Shown: positions 15,587 to 24,072 of the stretch, in pieces
How positions within the stretch are numbered: the stretch's first letter is position 1
Layout of the letters: the number at the start of each line of letters is the position of its first letter
Assembly: GCF_003350405.1 (NCBI RefSeq)
Contig: NZ_QQAW01000018.1
Location: 1 to 45,199 of the forward strand
Direction of reading: 5' to 3'
Source of the DNA: Gluconacetobacter liquefaciens
GTDB lineage: Bacteria > Pseudomonadota > Alphaproteobacteria > Acetobacterales > Acetobacteraceae
Length of the DNA: 45,199 nt
Position numbers and translations under genes: made by a program
The notes under the pieces: generated by a model
Databases searched by the model: none
The model's input: only the letters and a program-made list of their open reading frames with translations
What the model was told of the DNA's origin: nothing

Positions 15587-18409
15587 CTATGCCCTGCTTC
15601 TTGCATCCGGCGCGGTCAGGCGGATCCAGGGATGGCGGGCGCGCAGGAAGGTGACCACGCGCTGCTTGTGCGCTGCCCGTTCGGTGACGTTGTCGGTCAT
15701 GGCGGCGTCGTGGACCCGGTATTCGGCCAGGATCTCGGGCACATGCGTGCCGGCGATGCCCAGTTCGGCCAGGGTGCACCAGAGATCGTAATCCTCCCAC
15801 CCCATGGCGTCGCGGCGCACGTAATAGCCGCCGGCCGCCGCCCAGGCCCATTTCGCCACCATCGCCATGGCATCGACGACGTTGCCGCCCACCAGGCGTG
15901 CCGGGTGCCACGCGAGGTCGCCCATCACGCCGTCGGCCCGGTCGAACCGGCGGATGATCGGGTAGGCAAACCCGGCATCGTCGCGCTGGATGGCATCCAG
16001 CAGGTGCGCGCAGGCGTCGGGCAACAGGCGGTTGTCGGCATCGAGTTGCATGACGTAGGGGGTTTCGGCGGCGGCCATGCCGATATTGCGGGCCCCGCCC
16101 AGCCCGGCGTTGCGGCGGGCGCGTAGCAGCAGCAGACGGTTGAAGCGTTTGCCGTGGCGCGCCATCCAGCCGCTGACCAGGGCGGCGGTGTCGTCGGTCG
16201 AGGCGTCGTCCACCACGATCAGGTCGAGCGGTGCGAGCGTCTGGTGACGCACCGAGTCCAGGGCCTCGATGACATGATCGGCATATTGGTACGCGGTGAT
16301 GACGACGGTGACTGCCGCGTCCTGCAACTGGTCGTGGTGCAGGAGTGTCTCGCTGTCGGGGATGGTCGGTATGGCGCGGGCTCGGGCGGGGCCGCGTGCC
16401 AGTGCCTGGGCGCCGGTCCGTGCGGTGGTCTGGCCGCCGGTCAGGCCGGCGATCGTCAGCGCCATCAGGCTGGCCTGTCGTTGCGGGCCGTATTCCCACA
16501 GGACCGTATGCAGTGCGTCGCGTGCCATGCGGGTGCGCAGGGCGGGATCGTCCACCAGGCGGGTCAGCGTGTCCTCCCATTCCGCGTCGCTGTCCGCCAG
16601 CAGGCCGGTGACGCCGTCGCGGATCGCGGCGCGGAAGGGCGCGGTGGGGGAGGCGACGGTGCAGGTGCCGGCCAGTGCGGCCTCGAAGAATTTCAGTTCG
16701 CTCTTGGCCTCGCAGAACGGGTTGCCGGTTTCGAGCGGCGCGATCGAGATATCGAGCCGTGCCAGTTCGTCGGGCAGGGCGTCCAGCCCGACCATGTCGC
16801 GCCATTCGATCTGCGCCGCGCGGGCGTGCAGGGGGGGGAATTCCTCGGTCAGCAGCAGCGGACGGCCGCCTCCGGGCTCGCGGAACAGGACCAGCCGCAC
16901 GTCTGGCCGCCGGGCCATGACGGCCAGCAGGCCCGGCAGGGCGCGGGCGAAATCGCGCTGGTGCGTGCGCGAGCCGGTGGCGTAGCCGATCCTTACCAGC
17001 CCGTCGGGCGGGGTGGCCGCGCGGCGGCGGGCGGCCTGGCGGGAGCGTTCGAGCGTTGGCTGGTCGTGGATGTTCGGGATGGTGACCGTCAGCGGCGTGA
17101 AGGGGCGCATCCGGTCGGCCAGGGTGTCGGTGGTGGCGATGCCGAAATCGCAGCGTCGCAGCGTGCGCTGCATGTCGTCATACATGCGTTCGATCCGCGC
17201 CACGGGGGCGGGGCTGACGCGGATGCCGTCGATCAGGTCGCCGCGCGCCAATGCGGGTTCGAACACGAGGTCGTCGGCGTCGAAGGCCAGCAGGGTGCCG
17301 CGTGCGCGGGCCATCCCGATCAGCGTATCGACATGGCCGCTATATTCCACACGCCACAGGACGATCAGGTCGGCCCACAGCATGTCGTCCGGGCCGATGG
17401 CGGCGCAGGCGCGGCTGCGGGTGGCGTAGCCGGCCTTGCGGCAGGCGGCTTCGTTGCGGTTGACGCGATAGATCGTGCCCGGCGTCGTGGGTTCGCCGGA
17501 GACGAACAGCACCGTGCGGACGGGCAGGCGGGCTCGTGCGGGTTCGGAGGGTGGCGCGGCTACGGGAGGGGTGTGCGGGCCTGCCAGTCGGCGGGCCAGG
17601 CGGGTCCACAGGGGGGGGGGGGGGGGCGGCGGCGTGTGTGCGGGTGAGGCGGCGGTTGGCGGGTCGGCCGTGGGGGTGTGGTTCCGGTCCAGCCGCAACT
17701 CCATGGCGTCCAGCCGGGCGCGGCTGAGGGCCGCGCGGGTTTCCGCCAGTTCCGCCCTGGTATCGGCAAGGGTGCGCCGGGTGGCCCAGTGCGTGCCGAT
17801 GGCGGCGAAGCGGCTGGCCAGGTTGGCGGCCACGCGATCGCCCTGCGCGCCGTTCAGCGCCGCGCAGAGACCGGCGAGCGGGTGGGTATGTTCGGTGCCG
17901 GGGGCTGGCTCCGGCAGGGCCACGGTCAGATTGCCGCCCAGTTTCAGGGTTGCGGTCGGGCGGCCGGCCAGCCAGCGGTCCCATGGGGGAGGGTGGCCGG
18001 CTGCGGTATCCGGCCCGTACAGCAGCATTGCGCCGCGCGGCGACAGAAGCGGGGCCAATTGGTCCGGTGCCGGCGTATCCGTGCCTGTGGGGGGCAGGGC
18101 GGCCCAGAGCAGGTCGCATGTGCCGGGGCGCAGGTGTGCCGGGACGGTGTGGAGTGTCATAGGCAGGCGCAGGTGGCGAGCCTGTTCGTTAAGGAACAGA
18201 TGCAGGGCGGGGCGGTCGGGGAACAGGGCGACCGTATGCGGCCGGGCGAGGGCGAGGACCCAGCCCAGGAACGGCAGTACCGTATTGATGGCGGGATCGG
18301 GGTCCAGGTCCGGGGGGGAGAGGAAATAGGGATCGAGCGCGTCGCAGCCCAGCAGCGCGGGGTCGTCTGGCTGGGTGCGGGCGAAGGGGTGCCAGTTGTC
18401 TGCGTCCAT
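15587..18409 (-). CDS. Large bifunctional glycosyltransferase (GT-B module plus GT2 module)
   Basis: A 940-residue protein with three parts. Residues 1-250 are a poorly recognised region. Around residues 255-270 is a proline-rich linker encoded by a 16-G/C run. Residues about 295-650 form a GT-B-type module (TIYRVNRNEAACRKAGY, then GYATGSRTHQRDFARALPGL and FCEAKSELKFFEAALAGT). Residues about 690-940 form a GT2 (GT-A fold) module with VTVVITAYQYADHVIEALDS, IVVDDASTDDTA and the DxD-like MQLDADNR. It probably assembles a surface polysaccharide or decorates a surface protein; the sugar is unknown. It is divergent from the beta-roll protein gene at 18609 and paralogous in its middle module to the glycosyltransferase at 19968. 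A one-base change in the G run would remove both catalytic modules. Confidence 0.85.
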   Translation of the reverse strand: MDADNWHPFARTQPDDPALLGCDALDPYFLSPPDLDPDPAINTVLPFLGWVLALARPHTVALFPDRPALHLFLNEQARHLRLPMTLHTVPAHLRPGTCDLLWAALPPTGTDTPAPDQLAPLLSPRGAMLLYGPDTAAGHPPPWDRWLAGRPTATLKLGGNLTVALPEPAPGTEHTHPLAGLCAALNGAQGDRVAANLASRFAAIGTHWATRRTLADTRAELAETRAALSRARLDAMELRLDRNHTPTADPPTAASPAHTPPPPPPPLWTRLARRLAGPHTPPVAAPPSEPARARLPVRTVLFVSGEPTTPGTIYRVNRNEAACRKAGYATRSRACAAIGPDDMLWADLIVLWRVEYSGHVDTLIGMARARGTLLAFDADDLVFEPALARGDLIDGIRVSPAPVARIERMYDDMQRTLRRCDFGIATTDTLADRMRPFTPLTVTIPNIHDQPTLERSRQAARRRAATPPDGLVRIGYATGSRTHQRDFARALPGLLAVMARRPDVRLVLFREPGGGRPLLLTEEFPPLHARAAQIEWRDMVGLDALPDELARLDISIAPLETGNPFCEAKSELKFFEAALAGTCTVASPTAPFRAAIRDGVTGLLADSDAEWEDTLTRLVDDPALRTRMARDALHTVLWEYGPQRQASLMALTIAGLTGGQTTARTGAQALARGPARARAIPTIPDSETLLHHDQLQDAAVTVVITAYQYADHVIEALDSVRHQTLAPLDLIVVDDASTDDTAALVSGWMARHGKRFNRLLLLRARRNAGLGGARNIGMAAAETPYVMQLDADNRLLPDACAHLLDAIQRDDAGFAYPIIRRFDRADGVMGDLAWHPARLVGGNVVDAMAMVAKWAWAAAGGYYVRRDAMGWEDYDLWCTLAELGIAGTHVPEILAEYRVHDAAMTDNVTERAAHKQRVVTFLRARHPWIRLTAPDARSRA
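17611..17626. repeat. Homopolymer tract of 16 G (C16 on the coding strand)
   Basis: Sixteen consecutive G residues lie inside the 940-residue glycosyltransferase gene and code for a proline run (residues about 262-266) between the N-terminal region and the two catalytic modules. The gene is in frame at 16; 15 or 17 would truncate it. Tracts of this length are slippage hotspots and the hallmark of phase-variable surface genes. The exact count may also be unreliable from sequencing. Confidence 0.75.
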
Positions 18410-18452
18410 CGGAATGCCGCGCGTCCATCTTACGGTGGTATGTGATTTTTCG

Positions 18453-18469
18453 ATCCTGCACGACAGGAT
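18453..18469. promoter_or_regulatory. Dyad in the divergent promoter region of the glycan locus
   Basis: ATCCTG (18453-18458) and CAGGAT (18464-18469) form a perfect 6-bp dyad with a 5-bp spacer in the 199-bp AT-richer region between the leftward 940-aa glycosyltransferase and the rightward beta-roll gene. It lies 44 bp upstream of the glycosyltransferase start, so it could be an operator or a leader hairpin. No regulator gene is nearby. Confidence 0.3.
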
Positions 18470-18608
18470 GTTAATATTTTGGGAAGGTCTCTGCGCTTAC
18501 ATGATCCCATTATTCCAGGCGCACATCGTCATGCGATGCGGCTTCGGATCGGTTCGTAATGGCTGATGACGTGTTGTCGTCCGGCCAGGCAATATCGGGG
18601 AGCGGGCT

Positions 18609-19958
18609 GTGGCGATTGTAACCGTGATGGGTGCTACCGGCACCAATGTGAACGTGACGGTCGATGGCGGCGACACGCTTGCCCTGGCCAATGCCTATGC
18701 GAAGACTTTGCGAGAGAGCGCCGCGGGCAAGAGTTTTTCCACATTACAGAATGGCTTCAATTCCGCCAGCATCGGCAGCTCGGTCGGTGTGATCACGGTC
18801 GGCGGCGCCTATGCGCTGGACGGGGCCTACGTCAACATCGTGGCCGGTGCGCTGTCGGGTGGCGCGTCGGATTCCGTGCTGACGGCGCCGGTGGCGATCG
18901 ACGCGCATGAGGTTACGACGCCGGTGGATGTCATCTCCGGTACGCTGGGGGGAACGACGTTCCTGGGTGGTGCGGCCGGGGGCAGCTTCCTGGCGACGGC
19001 CGGCGACAACGTCTTTATTGGTGGGAGCGGCAATTTTACCATTAACATGGGCGCGGGTAATGACCTGGTCGTGACCGATGGCGGCAATGATACCGTCGAT
19101 GCCGGTAGTGGCGCGAATCGGATTTTCCTTGGAGATGGATCGAACTCCGTCAATTCGATGGGGACGGATACCATTGTCGGGACGCTCGGTACCCAGTCGG
19201 TGACGATCAATGGCGGCAGTTCGCTGGTTCTGCTGGGCGACAATGCGACCGTCGTCGACAATGCGTCCCGCAGCATCGTCTCGGTGGGGGGCGGCAGCAC
19301 CGTGTCCGGCGGAGCGCAGGACAAGGTGGCGTTCACCGGGTCGTCGGGCACGATCGCGGGCGCGGTCTCCGATACGATTTCCGCGGCTGGGAACCTGCAG
19401 GTTTCGGAAGGTGTCGGCAATACGATCAGCGTTACCGGCAGCCTGACTTTCCTGAACGGCACGGGTATGACCAGTGTGGTGGCGGGGCAATCCACCATCT
19501 TCGGCGCGGCGGGCCTGACCATGACGCTGGGGGCGTCCGGGCCGACGCTGTTCGTGGCCAATGAAGGAAACGAGACCCTGGACGGTGCGCAGGCGAGCAG
19601 CCCGCTGCATGCCTTTGCCGATGGCGGCAACGTGACGTTTGTCGGCGGCTCGGGCAACGATACGCTGGTGGGTGGCACCGGCAGCGCGACCATGACGGGC
19701 GGAAGCGGCGACAATCTGTTTGCCTTTACCAACGGGGCCAGCAGCGGGGGAGATAACGTCATTACCGATTTCGGCAGCGCGGCGGGGAACATGGTCGCGC
19801 TGTATCAATATGGTTATCAGAACAGCAGTCAGTTGCAGACCATTCTTTCCGCCGCCACCATCGCGGGCGGAAACAGCACCATCCAGTTGACCGACAACAC
19901 GCGGATTACGTTCGTCGGGATTACGGATCTGAAGACCAGCGACTTCACCCTGAGCTGA
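18609..19958 (+). CDS. Glycine/asparagine-rich beta-roll (RTX-like) surface protein
   Basis: A 449-residue protein rich in G, S, T, N and D, with almost no lysine or cysteine. Repeats resembling RTX nonapeptides appear as GAGNDLVVTDGGNDTVDAGS (about 150-175) and GGSGNDTLVGGTGSATMTGG (about 348-370), which usually bind calcium and fold as a parallel beta-roll. There is no N-terminal signal peptide; the C-terminus (DNTRITFVGITDLKTSDFTL) resembles type I secretion signals. It is therefore probably a secreted or cell-surface protein exported by a type I system encoded elsewhere. The GTG start at 18609 follows a GGGGAG site. The next gene, a glycosyltransferase, begins 9 bp after its stop, so the two are co-transcribed and the protein may be that enzyme's target. 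Confidence 0.75.
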   Translation: MAIVTVMGATGTNVNVTVDGGDTLALANAYAKTLRESAAGKSFSTLQNGFNSASIGSSVGVITVGGAYALDGAYVNIVAGALSGGASDSVLTAPVAIDAHEVTTPVDVISGTLGGTTFLGGAAGGSFLATAGDNVFIGGSGNFTINMGAGNDLVVTDGGNDTVDAGSGANRIFLGDGSNSVNSMGTDTIVGTLGTQSVTINGGSSLVLLGDNATVVDNASRSIVSVGGGSTVSGGAQDKVAFTGSSGTIAGAVSDTISAAGNLQVSEGVGNTISVTGSLTFLNGTGMTSVVAGQSTIFGAAGLTMTLGASGPTLFVANEGNETLDGAQASSPLHAFADGGNVTFVGGSGNDTLVGGTGSATMTGGSGDNLFAFTNGASSGGDNVITDFGSAAGNMVALYQYGYQNSSQLQTILSAATIAGGNSTIQLTDNTRITFVGITDLKTSDFTLS

Positions 19959-19967
19959 TCGCGGCGC

Positions 19968-22691
19968 GTGGACGGCTCCGCTTCCAGCCTGCCTCTTTCC
20001 GGCGACCGCGGCGTCGGGCAGGCTGGCGTGCGGCTTCAGGCAGCCCGTGCGGCGGACCTGCGGGCGGAACTCGACCAGTTGCGCCACCTGATGGCAATGC
20101 AGGATCGGGCGCTTTCCGGTCGGGTCCTGCGGGTGGCGCGGATGATCCGGGCGGCTACGCGCGGGCGCGATCCGTTCGGCCGCCCGCTGACCGAAGCGAT
20201 CGTGCGTTTGTGGCGCCGGATCGGGCGTGACGGGGTCGGGCCGGCGCTTGGATATGTCGGGCGTGCTCTTTTTCCGCGCGGGGAGGTCGCGCGGGTGGAG
20301 AGGGCGCAGGACGGCGGTGCGGCGTTGCCGGTGGCACCGGTCGCGTGGACGCCCACCATTCTGATCATCGCGGAACTCAGCCTGAGCCAGTGTGCGAAAT
20401 ATCGTGTCTGGCAGAGGGTGGAACAGATGCGACTGCTGGGCTGGGACTGCCGGGTGGTGGATTGGCGGCATACCGCTGATGCGCTGGGTGCGTTGCAGTT
20501 CTGTTCCGGCGTGGTGTTCTATCGTGTGCCGGCATTCGCTTCGGTCCAGGTCATGCTGGAGGAGGCGCGGCGTCTGGGTGTTCCCTCCTGGTGGGAAGTC
20601 GATGATCTGATCTTCGACCGTGACCTTTATGCTCGCAACGGCAATCTTGCGATGCTGACGAAACAGGAACGCGCGCGGCTGCTGTTTGGGGCGGGACTGT
20701 TCCGTGCCTGCATGCTCGGGTGCGGCCAGGGCATTGCCTCCACACCCGTCCTGGCGCAGGCGATGCGGGATGCCGGGGTGCGGGAAGTCGGGGTTATTGA
20801 TAACGCCCTTGATAGGGAAACGATGGATGCCGCGCGTTCCGCGCGCCTGAGTCTGCCGCCGCGGGCGGAGGAAGAGGATGATGGGCCGGTCGTCGTGATC
20901 TACGGGTCGGGCACCCGTACGCATGATGCCGATTTTCTTGCTGCGGCGCCTGGGCTGATGGCGGCGATGGCGGAAAATCCACGGCTGGTGCTATGGATTG
21001 TCGGGGAACTGGCTCTGCCGCCCGCCATGCGGGCGATGGGCGCGCGGGTGGTGGTTCTGGTCGGACGGTCCTATGCGGATTATCTGGCGCTGATGGCGCG
21101 CGCGGATATCGCCATCGCGCCGCTGGAAGACAGCGTCTTCAACGATGCCAAGAGCAATATCAAATATCTGGAAGCGGCCGTGGTGGGAGTGCCGCTGGTC
21201 TGTTCGCCCCGGCGGGCTTTTGCCGATGTGATCGTTGACGGGCAGACCGGCTTGCTGGCCAGGACGGATGCGGAGTGGACGCGCGCGATACTGGCGCTGG
21301 CGGCGGATGGGGCATGGCGGCGGGAGGTGGGAGCCCGGGCGCGTGTCGATGTCGGTGCGCGCTATGCCCCCGCGCGCGTGGCGGAGACCCAGTTGCGGGC
21401 CGTGTTCGGTGCTCCGCCGCCCGTAGCGCAGGACGGGCGGCTGCGTGTGTTGTGCGTGAATGTCTATTACCCGCCACGGGCTTTCGGCGGGGCCACGCAT
21501 GTCGCCGTGGAGATGGTCAAGCGGCTGCGGGCCAGTGGCCGCGTCGAATTGTCGGTTTTTACCACGCGGCCGGGAGGCGTGTATGATCCGGACCGTCCGG
21601 CGGCGGCGATGCGTTATGACCATGACGGCGTGCCGGTGGTGGCGGTGGATCTGCCGCCCACGGCGGACCCGATCATGATGTTTGATCATCCGGCGGCTGC
21701 CGCGCTGTTCGCGCAGCATGTCGCGGCGTTCCGGCCCGATGTGGTCCATTTTCATGCCACCCAGGGGTTGGGCGTGGGGCTGGTCGATGTGTGCCGGGTG
21801 CGGGATATTCCTTATGTGATCACGCTTCATGATGCCTGGTGGTTGTGCGACAGGCAGTTCATGGTGCGTGAGGACGGGCGCTTCTGCGGGCAGAAACGGG
21901 TCGACCTGCGGGCCTGCCAGCGATGCCGGCCGGATGCGCGTTATCTGGAGGATCGCGCGGTGCTGGCGGGTGCCGCCCTGCGGGATGCTGCCCTTCTGCT
22001 CAGTCCGAGTGCCGCGCATCGGGACCTGCATCTGGCCAACGGTGTTGATCCTGCGCGGATCGTCGTGCATCGCAATGGCTTCCGCTGGCCTGTTACGCCC
22101 AGGGCGCGGCGGCCGGAGGGGGCTCCGCTGCGGTTCGGGTATGTCGGAGGGGTTGAGGCGGTGAAGGGGTATCCGCTGGTTCGCGCGGCGTTCGAGACCC
22201 TGGAGCGTGGAGACTGGGTATTGCGGCTGGTAGACGGCAAGACGGTGCTGGGCATGAATGCCGTCGATGTGGCCGACTGGCGGGTGCGGGGTACCGTCGA
22301 GGTGATGCCGGCTTATGACAGTGCGACGATCGACGCTTTTTTCGAATCCATCGACGTGCTGCTGTTTCCGTCATGCTGGCCCGAAAGCTATGGCCTGACG
22401 GTGCGTGAGGCGTTGGCCCGCGATGTCTGGGTGATCGCATCGGCACCGGGCGGGCAGGCGGAAGACATCGTTGCCGGCGTGAACGGGACATTGATCGGGC
22501 TGACGGCCGATGCGGACGCGCTTGTGGCGGCGGTGACGGAGCTTCTGGACCGGCCGGACCGGCTGGCGGGGCATGTCAATCCCTGCAAGAGCCAACTGGT
22601 TACGTGGCAGCAGCAGGCGGTGACGTTGCTGGAACTGTTGCGGACCGCCGCCAACGCATGGCCCGCAGGATTGCCGGCCGATCGCGGCTGA
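19968..22691 (+). CDS. Tandem two-module glycosyltransferase (GT-B + GT4)
   Basis: A 907-residue protein. Residues about 20-60 look like a short coiled coil (AADLRAELDQLRHLMAMQD). Residues about 125-475 form a GT-B module similar to that in the 940-aa enzyme (YRVWQRVEQMRLLGWDCRVV, YGSGTRTHDADFLAAAPGLM, FNDAKSNIKYLEAAVVGVPL). Residues about 480-900 form a second, GT4-type module with CVNVYYPPRAFGGATHVAVE, VHFHATQGLGVGLVDVC, the HDAWWLCDRQFM acceptor region and the E-x7-E nucleotide-sugar motif CWPESYGLTVREAL. It likely adds two different sugars in a surface glycan. The GTG start is 9 bp after the beta-roll gene. The last 92 bp overlap the convergent rgpF-type gene. Confidence 0.87.
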   Translation: MDGSASSLPLSGDRGVGQAGVRLQAARAADLRAELDQLRHLMAMQDRALSGRVLRVARMIRAATRGRDPFGRPLTEAIVRLWRRIGRDGVGPALGYVGRALFPRGEVARVERAQDGGAALPVAPVAWTPTILIIAELSLSQCAKYRVWQRVEQMRLLGWDCRVVDWRHTADALGALQFCSGVVFYRVPAFASVQVMLEEARRLGVPSWWEVDDLIFDRDLYARNGNLAMLTKQERARLLFGAGLFRACMLGCGQGIASTPVLAQAMRDAGVREVGVIDNALDRETMDAARSARLSLPPRAEEEDDGPVVVIYGSGTRTHDADFLAAAPGLMAAMAENPRLVLWIVGELALPPAMRAMGARVVVLVGRSYADYLALMARADIAIAPLEDSVFNDAKSNIKYLEAAVVGVPLVCSPRRAFADVIVDGQTGLLARTDAEWTRAILALAADGAWRREVGARARVDVGARYAPARVAETQLRAVFGAPPPVAQDGRLRVLCVNVYYPPRAFGGATHVAVEMVKRLRASGRVELSVFTTRPGGVYDPDRPAAAMRYDHDGVPVVAVDLPPTADPIMMFDHPAAAALFAQHVAAFRPDVVHFHATQGLGVGLVDVCRVRDIPYVITLHDAWWLCDRQFMVREDGRFCGQKRVDLRACQRCRPDARYLEDRAVLAGAALRDAALLLSPSAAHRDLHLANGVDPARIVVHRNGFRWPVTPRARRPEGAPLRFGYVGGVEAVKGYPLVRAAFETLERGDWVLRLVDGKTVLGMNAVDVADWRVRGTVEVMPAYDSATIDAFFESIDVLLFPSCWPESYGLTVREALARDVWVIASAPGGQAEDIVAGVNGTLIGLTADADALVAAVTELLDRPDRLAGHVNPCKSQLVTWQQQAVTLLELLRTAANAWPAGLPADRG

Positions 22692-23520
22692 TCAGGAGAA
22701 ACAGCAGACGGATTTTCCAGCCGGCCATGGCAGTGGACGCGGGGCGGCCGCGCAAGGCGTCGTCGATCCAGGCGGCCGGAAAATGATCGCGCGTCGCCAA
22801 GAGGTCGCGCCATGCGCCGATCCAGCCGATGCCGCAGGGATTGTCGCGCAGAAGTTCGACCTTGATGAAGGGGGAGTCGGGTGAGCGCGCGATCGACAGC
22901 CAGTCGACATGCATCGGATTGACGGGAACGAGGCGGCGCGGACCTCTTGCATCGTCTCTCCAGGCTGCGGTGACGCGCAGGCGCGCCGCGCGGATTGCCG
23001 TGCCCAGGCCCAGTTCGCCGTGCAGGATGATTTCTGGTTTGGTCATCTCGGTGAAAGGGAGGGCCAGCACGCGCTGGATCGCCGGATGGGTGAGCGCGTC
23101 GGCGCTGAAGCACAGGAACCACGATTGCAGGTGCCAGACGGGATGGCGGGATTCGACCAGACCCCAGACATCGGCGGGGTGTGCCATCATCCGCTCCAGG
23201 ATAGGTGCCAGAGGATTCAGGGGGCCGAATACGCTGTCATTCGCGAGCAGGACCCTGTCGGCGCCTCTGGCGCAGCCGGCGGACAGAAGATCCTGCCAGG
23301 CGCCGAAATCCAGGCCGCGATTGGGCCGTGTATGGGGGGTGATGCCGTGATCCGCGCAGAAACGGGCGATATCCGGCGCGATATGGCGGGCGCCCGAGAG
23401 TGCGAGATGCACCGTCATGCCGCAGGCGGCGAGTTCGCCCAGATAATGACGGGTATGGGGGCGCAGCAGGCCTGCAGGATCGTACTGGGCGAACAGGCAG
23501 GTGATGCGTGGCCGGGTCAT
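22600..23520 (-). CDS. Rhamnan synthesis protein F family (RgpF-like)
   Basis: A 306-residue member of the RgpF family, glycosyltransferase-like proteins found in rhamnose-rich polysaccharide loci. Seen here: CLFAQYDPAGLLRPHTRHYL at the N-terminus, the family motif NRGLDFGAWQDLLSAG, LLANDSVFGPLNPLAPILER, the VESRHPVWHLQSWFLCFS segment, and a conserved EIILHGELGLGTAIRAAR block. It has no membrane helices. It faces the 907-aa glycosyltransferase gene and overlaps its 3-prime end by 92 bp, an unusually long convergent overlap. Its location supports a surface-polysaccharide role for the 15.6-23.5 kb locus. Confidence 0.85.
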   Translation of the reverse strand: MTRPRITCLFAQYDPAGLLRPHTRHYLGELAACGMTVHLALSGARHIAPDIARFCADHGITPHTRPNRGLDFGAWQDLLSAGCARGADRVLLANDSVFGPLNPLAPILERMMAHPADVWGLVESRHPVWHLQSWFLCFSADALTHPAIQRVLALPFTEMTKPEIILHGELGLGTAIRAARLRVTAAWRDDARGPRRLVPVNPMHVDWLSIARSPDSPFIKVELLRDNPCGIGWIGAWRDLLATRDHFPAAWIDDALRGRPASTAMAGWKIRLLFLLISRDRPAILRAMRWRRSATVPATSPPAAAT

Positions 23521-23642
23521 TGGACGAAAAGCGGTGCGCGTCCGTTATCATTCACCGCCTCTTGTCCAGTTTTCCGCGAAATCGGGCAGTTTCGGGAAGG
23601 GGTGGCTATTTCGCTGTTCATGTCAGCAAGAATCTCCATGCA

Positions 23643-23671
23643 TTGAAGAATTTTGTGGCATAAGGTTTAAC
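23643..23671 (+). promoter_or_regulatory. Possible promoter of the HU gene
   Basis: TTGAAG (23643-23648) and TTTAAC (23666-23671) are separated by 17 bp, about 100 bp upstream of the HU start. The -35 is a fair match and the -10 only moderate. It is the best candidate in this 248-bp gap. Confidence 0.35.
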
Positions 23672-23768
23672 AGCGCGCTAAAAGCCGCGACCGCTGTTTC
23701 GGAGCGTCGCAACGGTTTCGGCCCGTCGCGAATGTATTTCCAGGACCTGGCAGGAGAAGAGAGAGCAC

Positions 23769-24038
23769 ATGAGCAAAGCCTTTATTGCAGCCGTTATTCA
23801 GGATTCGATCGACTGCACCGGTGTCGCCGCCAACCAGGCTGCGTCCGATCTGATGGCTGCCATCGTCAAGGAACTGAAGAAGGAAGGCGGGTTTACCCTG
23901 CCGTCTTTCGGGACGTTCACGGTCAAGAAGACCAAGGCGCGCAAGGCGCTGAACCCCCGCACCGGCGAGCCGGTGAAGGTGAAGGCTGGCAAGACCGTTC
24001 GTTTCAAGGCCAGTCCGAACCTCAAGAAGGCGGTCTGA
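23769..24038 (+). CDS. HU family DNA-binding protein
   Basis: An 89-residue histone-like nucleoid protein of the HU/IHF family, which binds and bends DNA as a dimer. The N-terminal helices are MSKAFIAAVIQDSIDCTGVA and SDLMAAIVKELKKEGGFTLP; the signature FGTFTVKKTKARKALNPRTG leads into the beta-arm that intercalates DNA (proline at the tip of the NPRTGEPV segment), and the domain closes with VRFKASPNLKKAV. Length is normal. An AGGAGA ribosome site lies about 8 bp upstream of the ATG. It is monocistronic and followed by a GC-rich hairpin. Confidence 0.95.
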   Translation: MSKAFIAAVIQDSIDCTGVAANQAASDLMAAIVKELKKEGGFTLPSFGTFTVKKTKARKALNPRTGEPVKVKAGKTVRFKASPNLKKAV

Positions 24039-24046
24039 TCCGCCTG

Positions 24047-24072
24047 GGCCATGGCTGCCAGCGGCCGTGGCC
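24047..24072 (+). terminator. GC-rich hairpin after the HU gene
   Basis: GGCCATGGC (24047-24055) pairs with GCCGTGGCC (24064-24072), nine pairs with one G-T, loop of 8, starting 8 bp after the HU stop. There is no T-tract, so it may be a weak terminator or an mRNA-stabilising 3-prime structure. Confidence 0.45.

Noticed and set aside
18744-20924. 726-codon open frame on the minus strand across the beta-roll protein and glycosyltransferase
   Set aside because: Arginine/histidine-rich shadow with no motif or ribosome site; the plus-strand genes show clear families.
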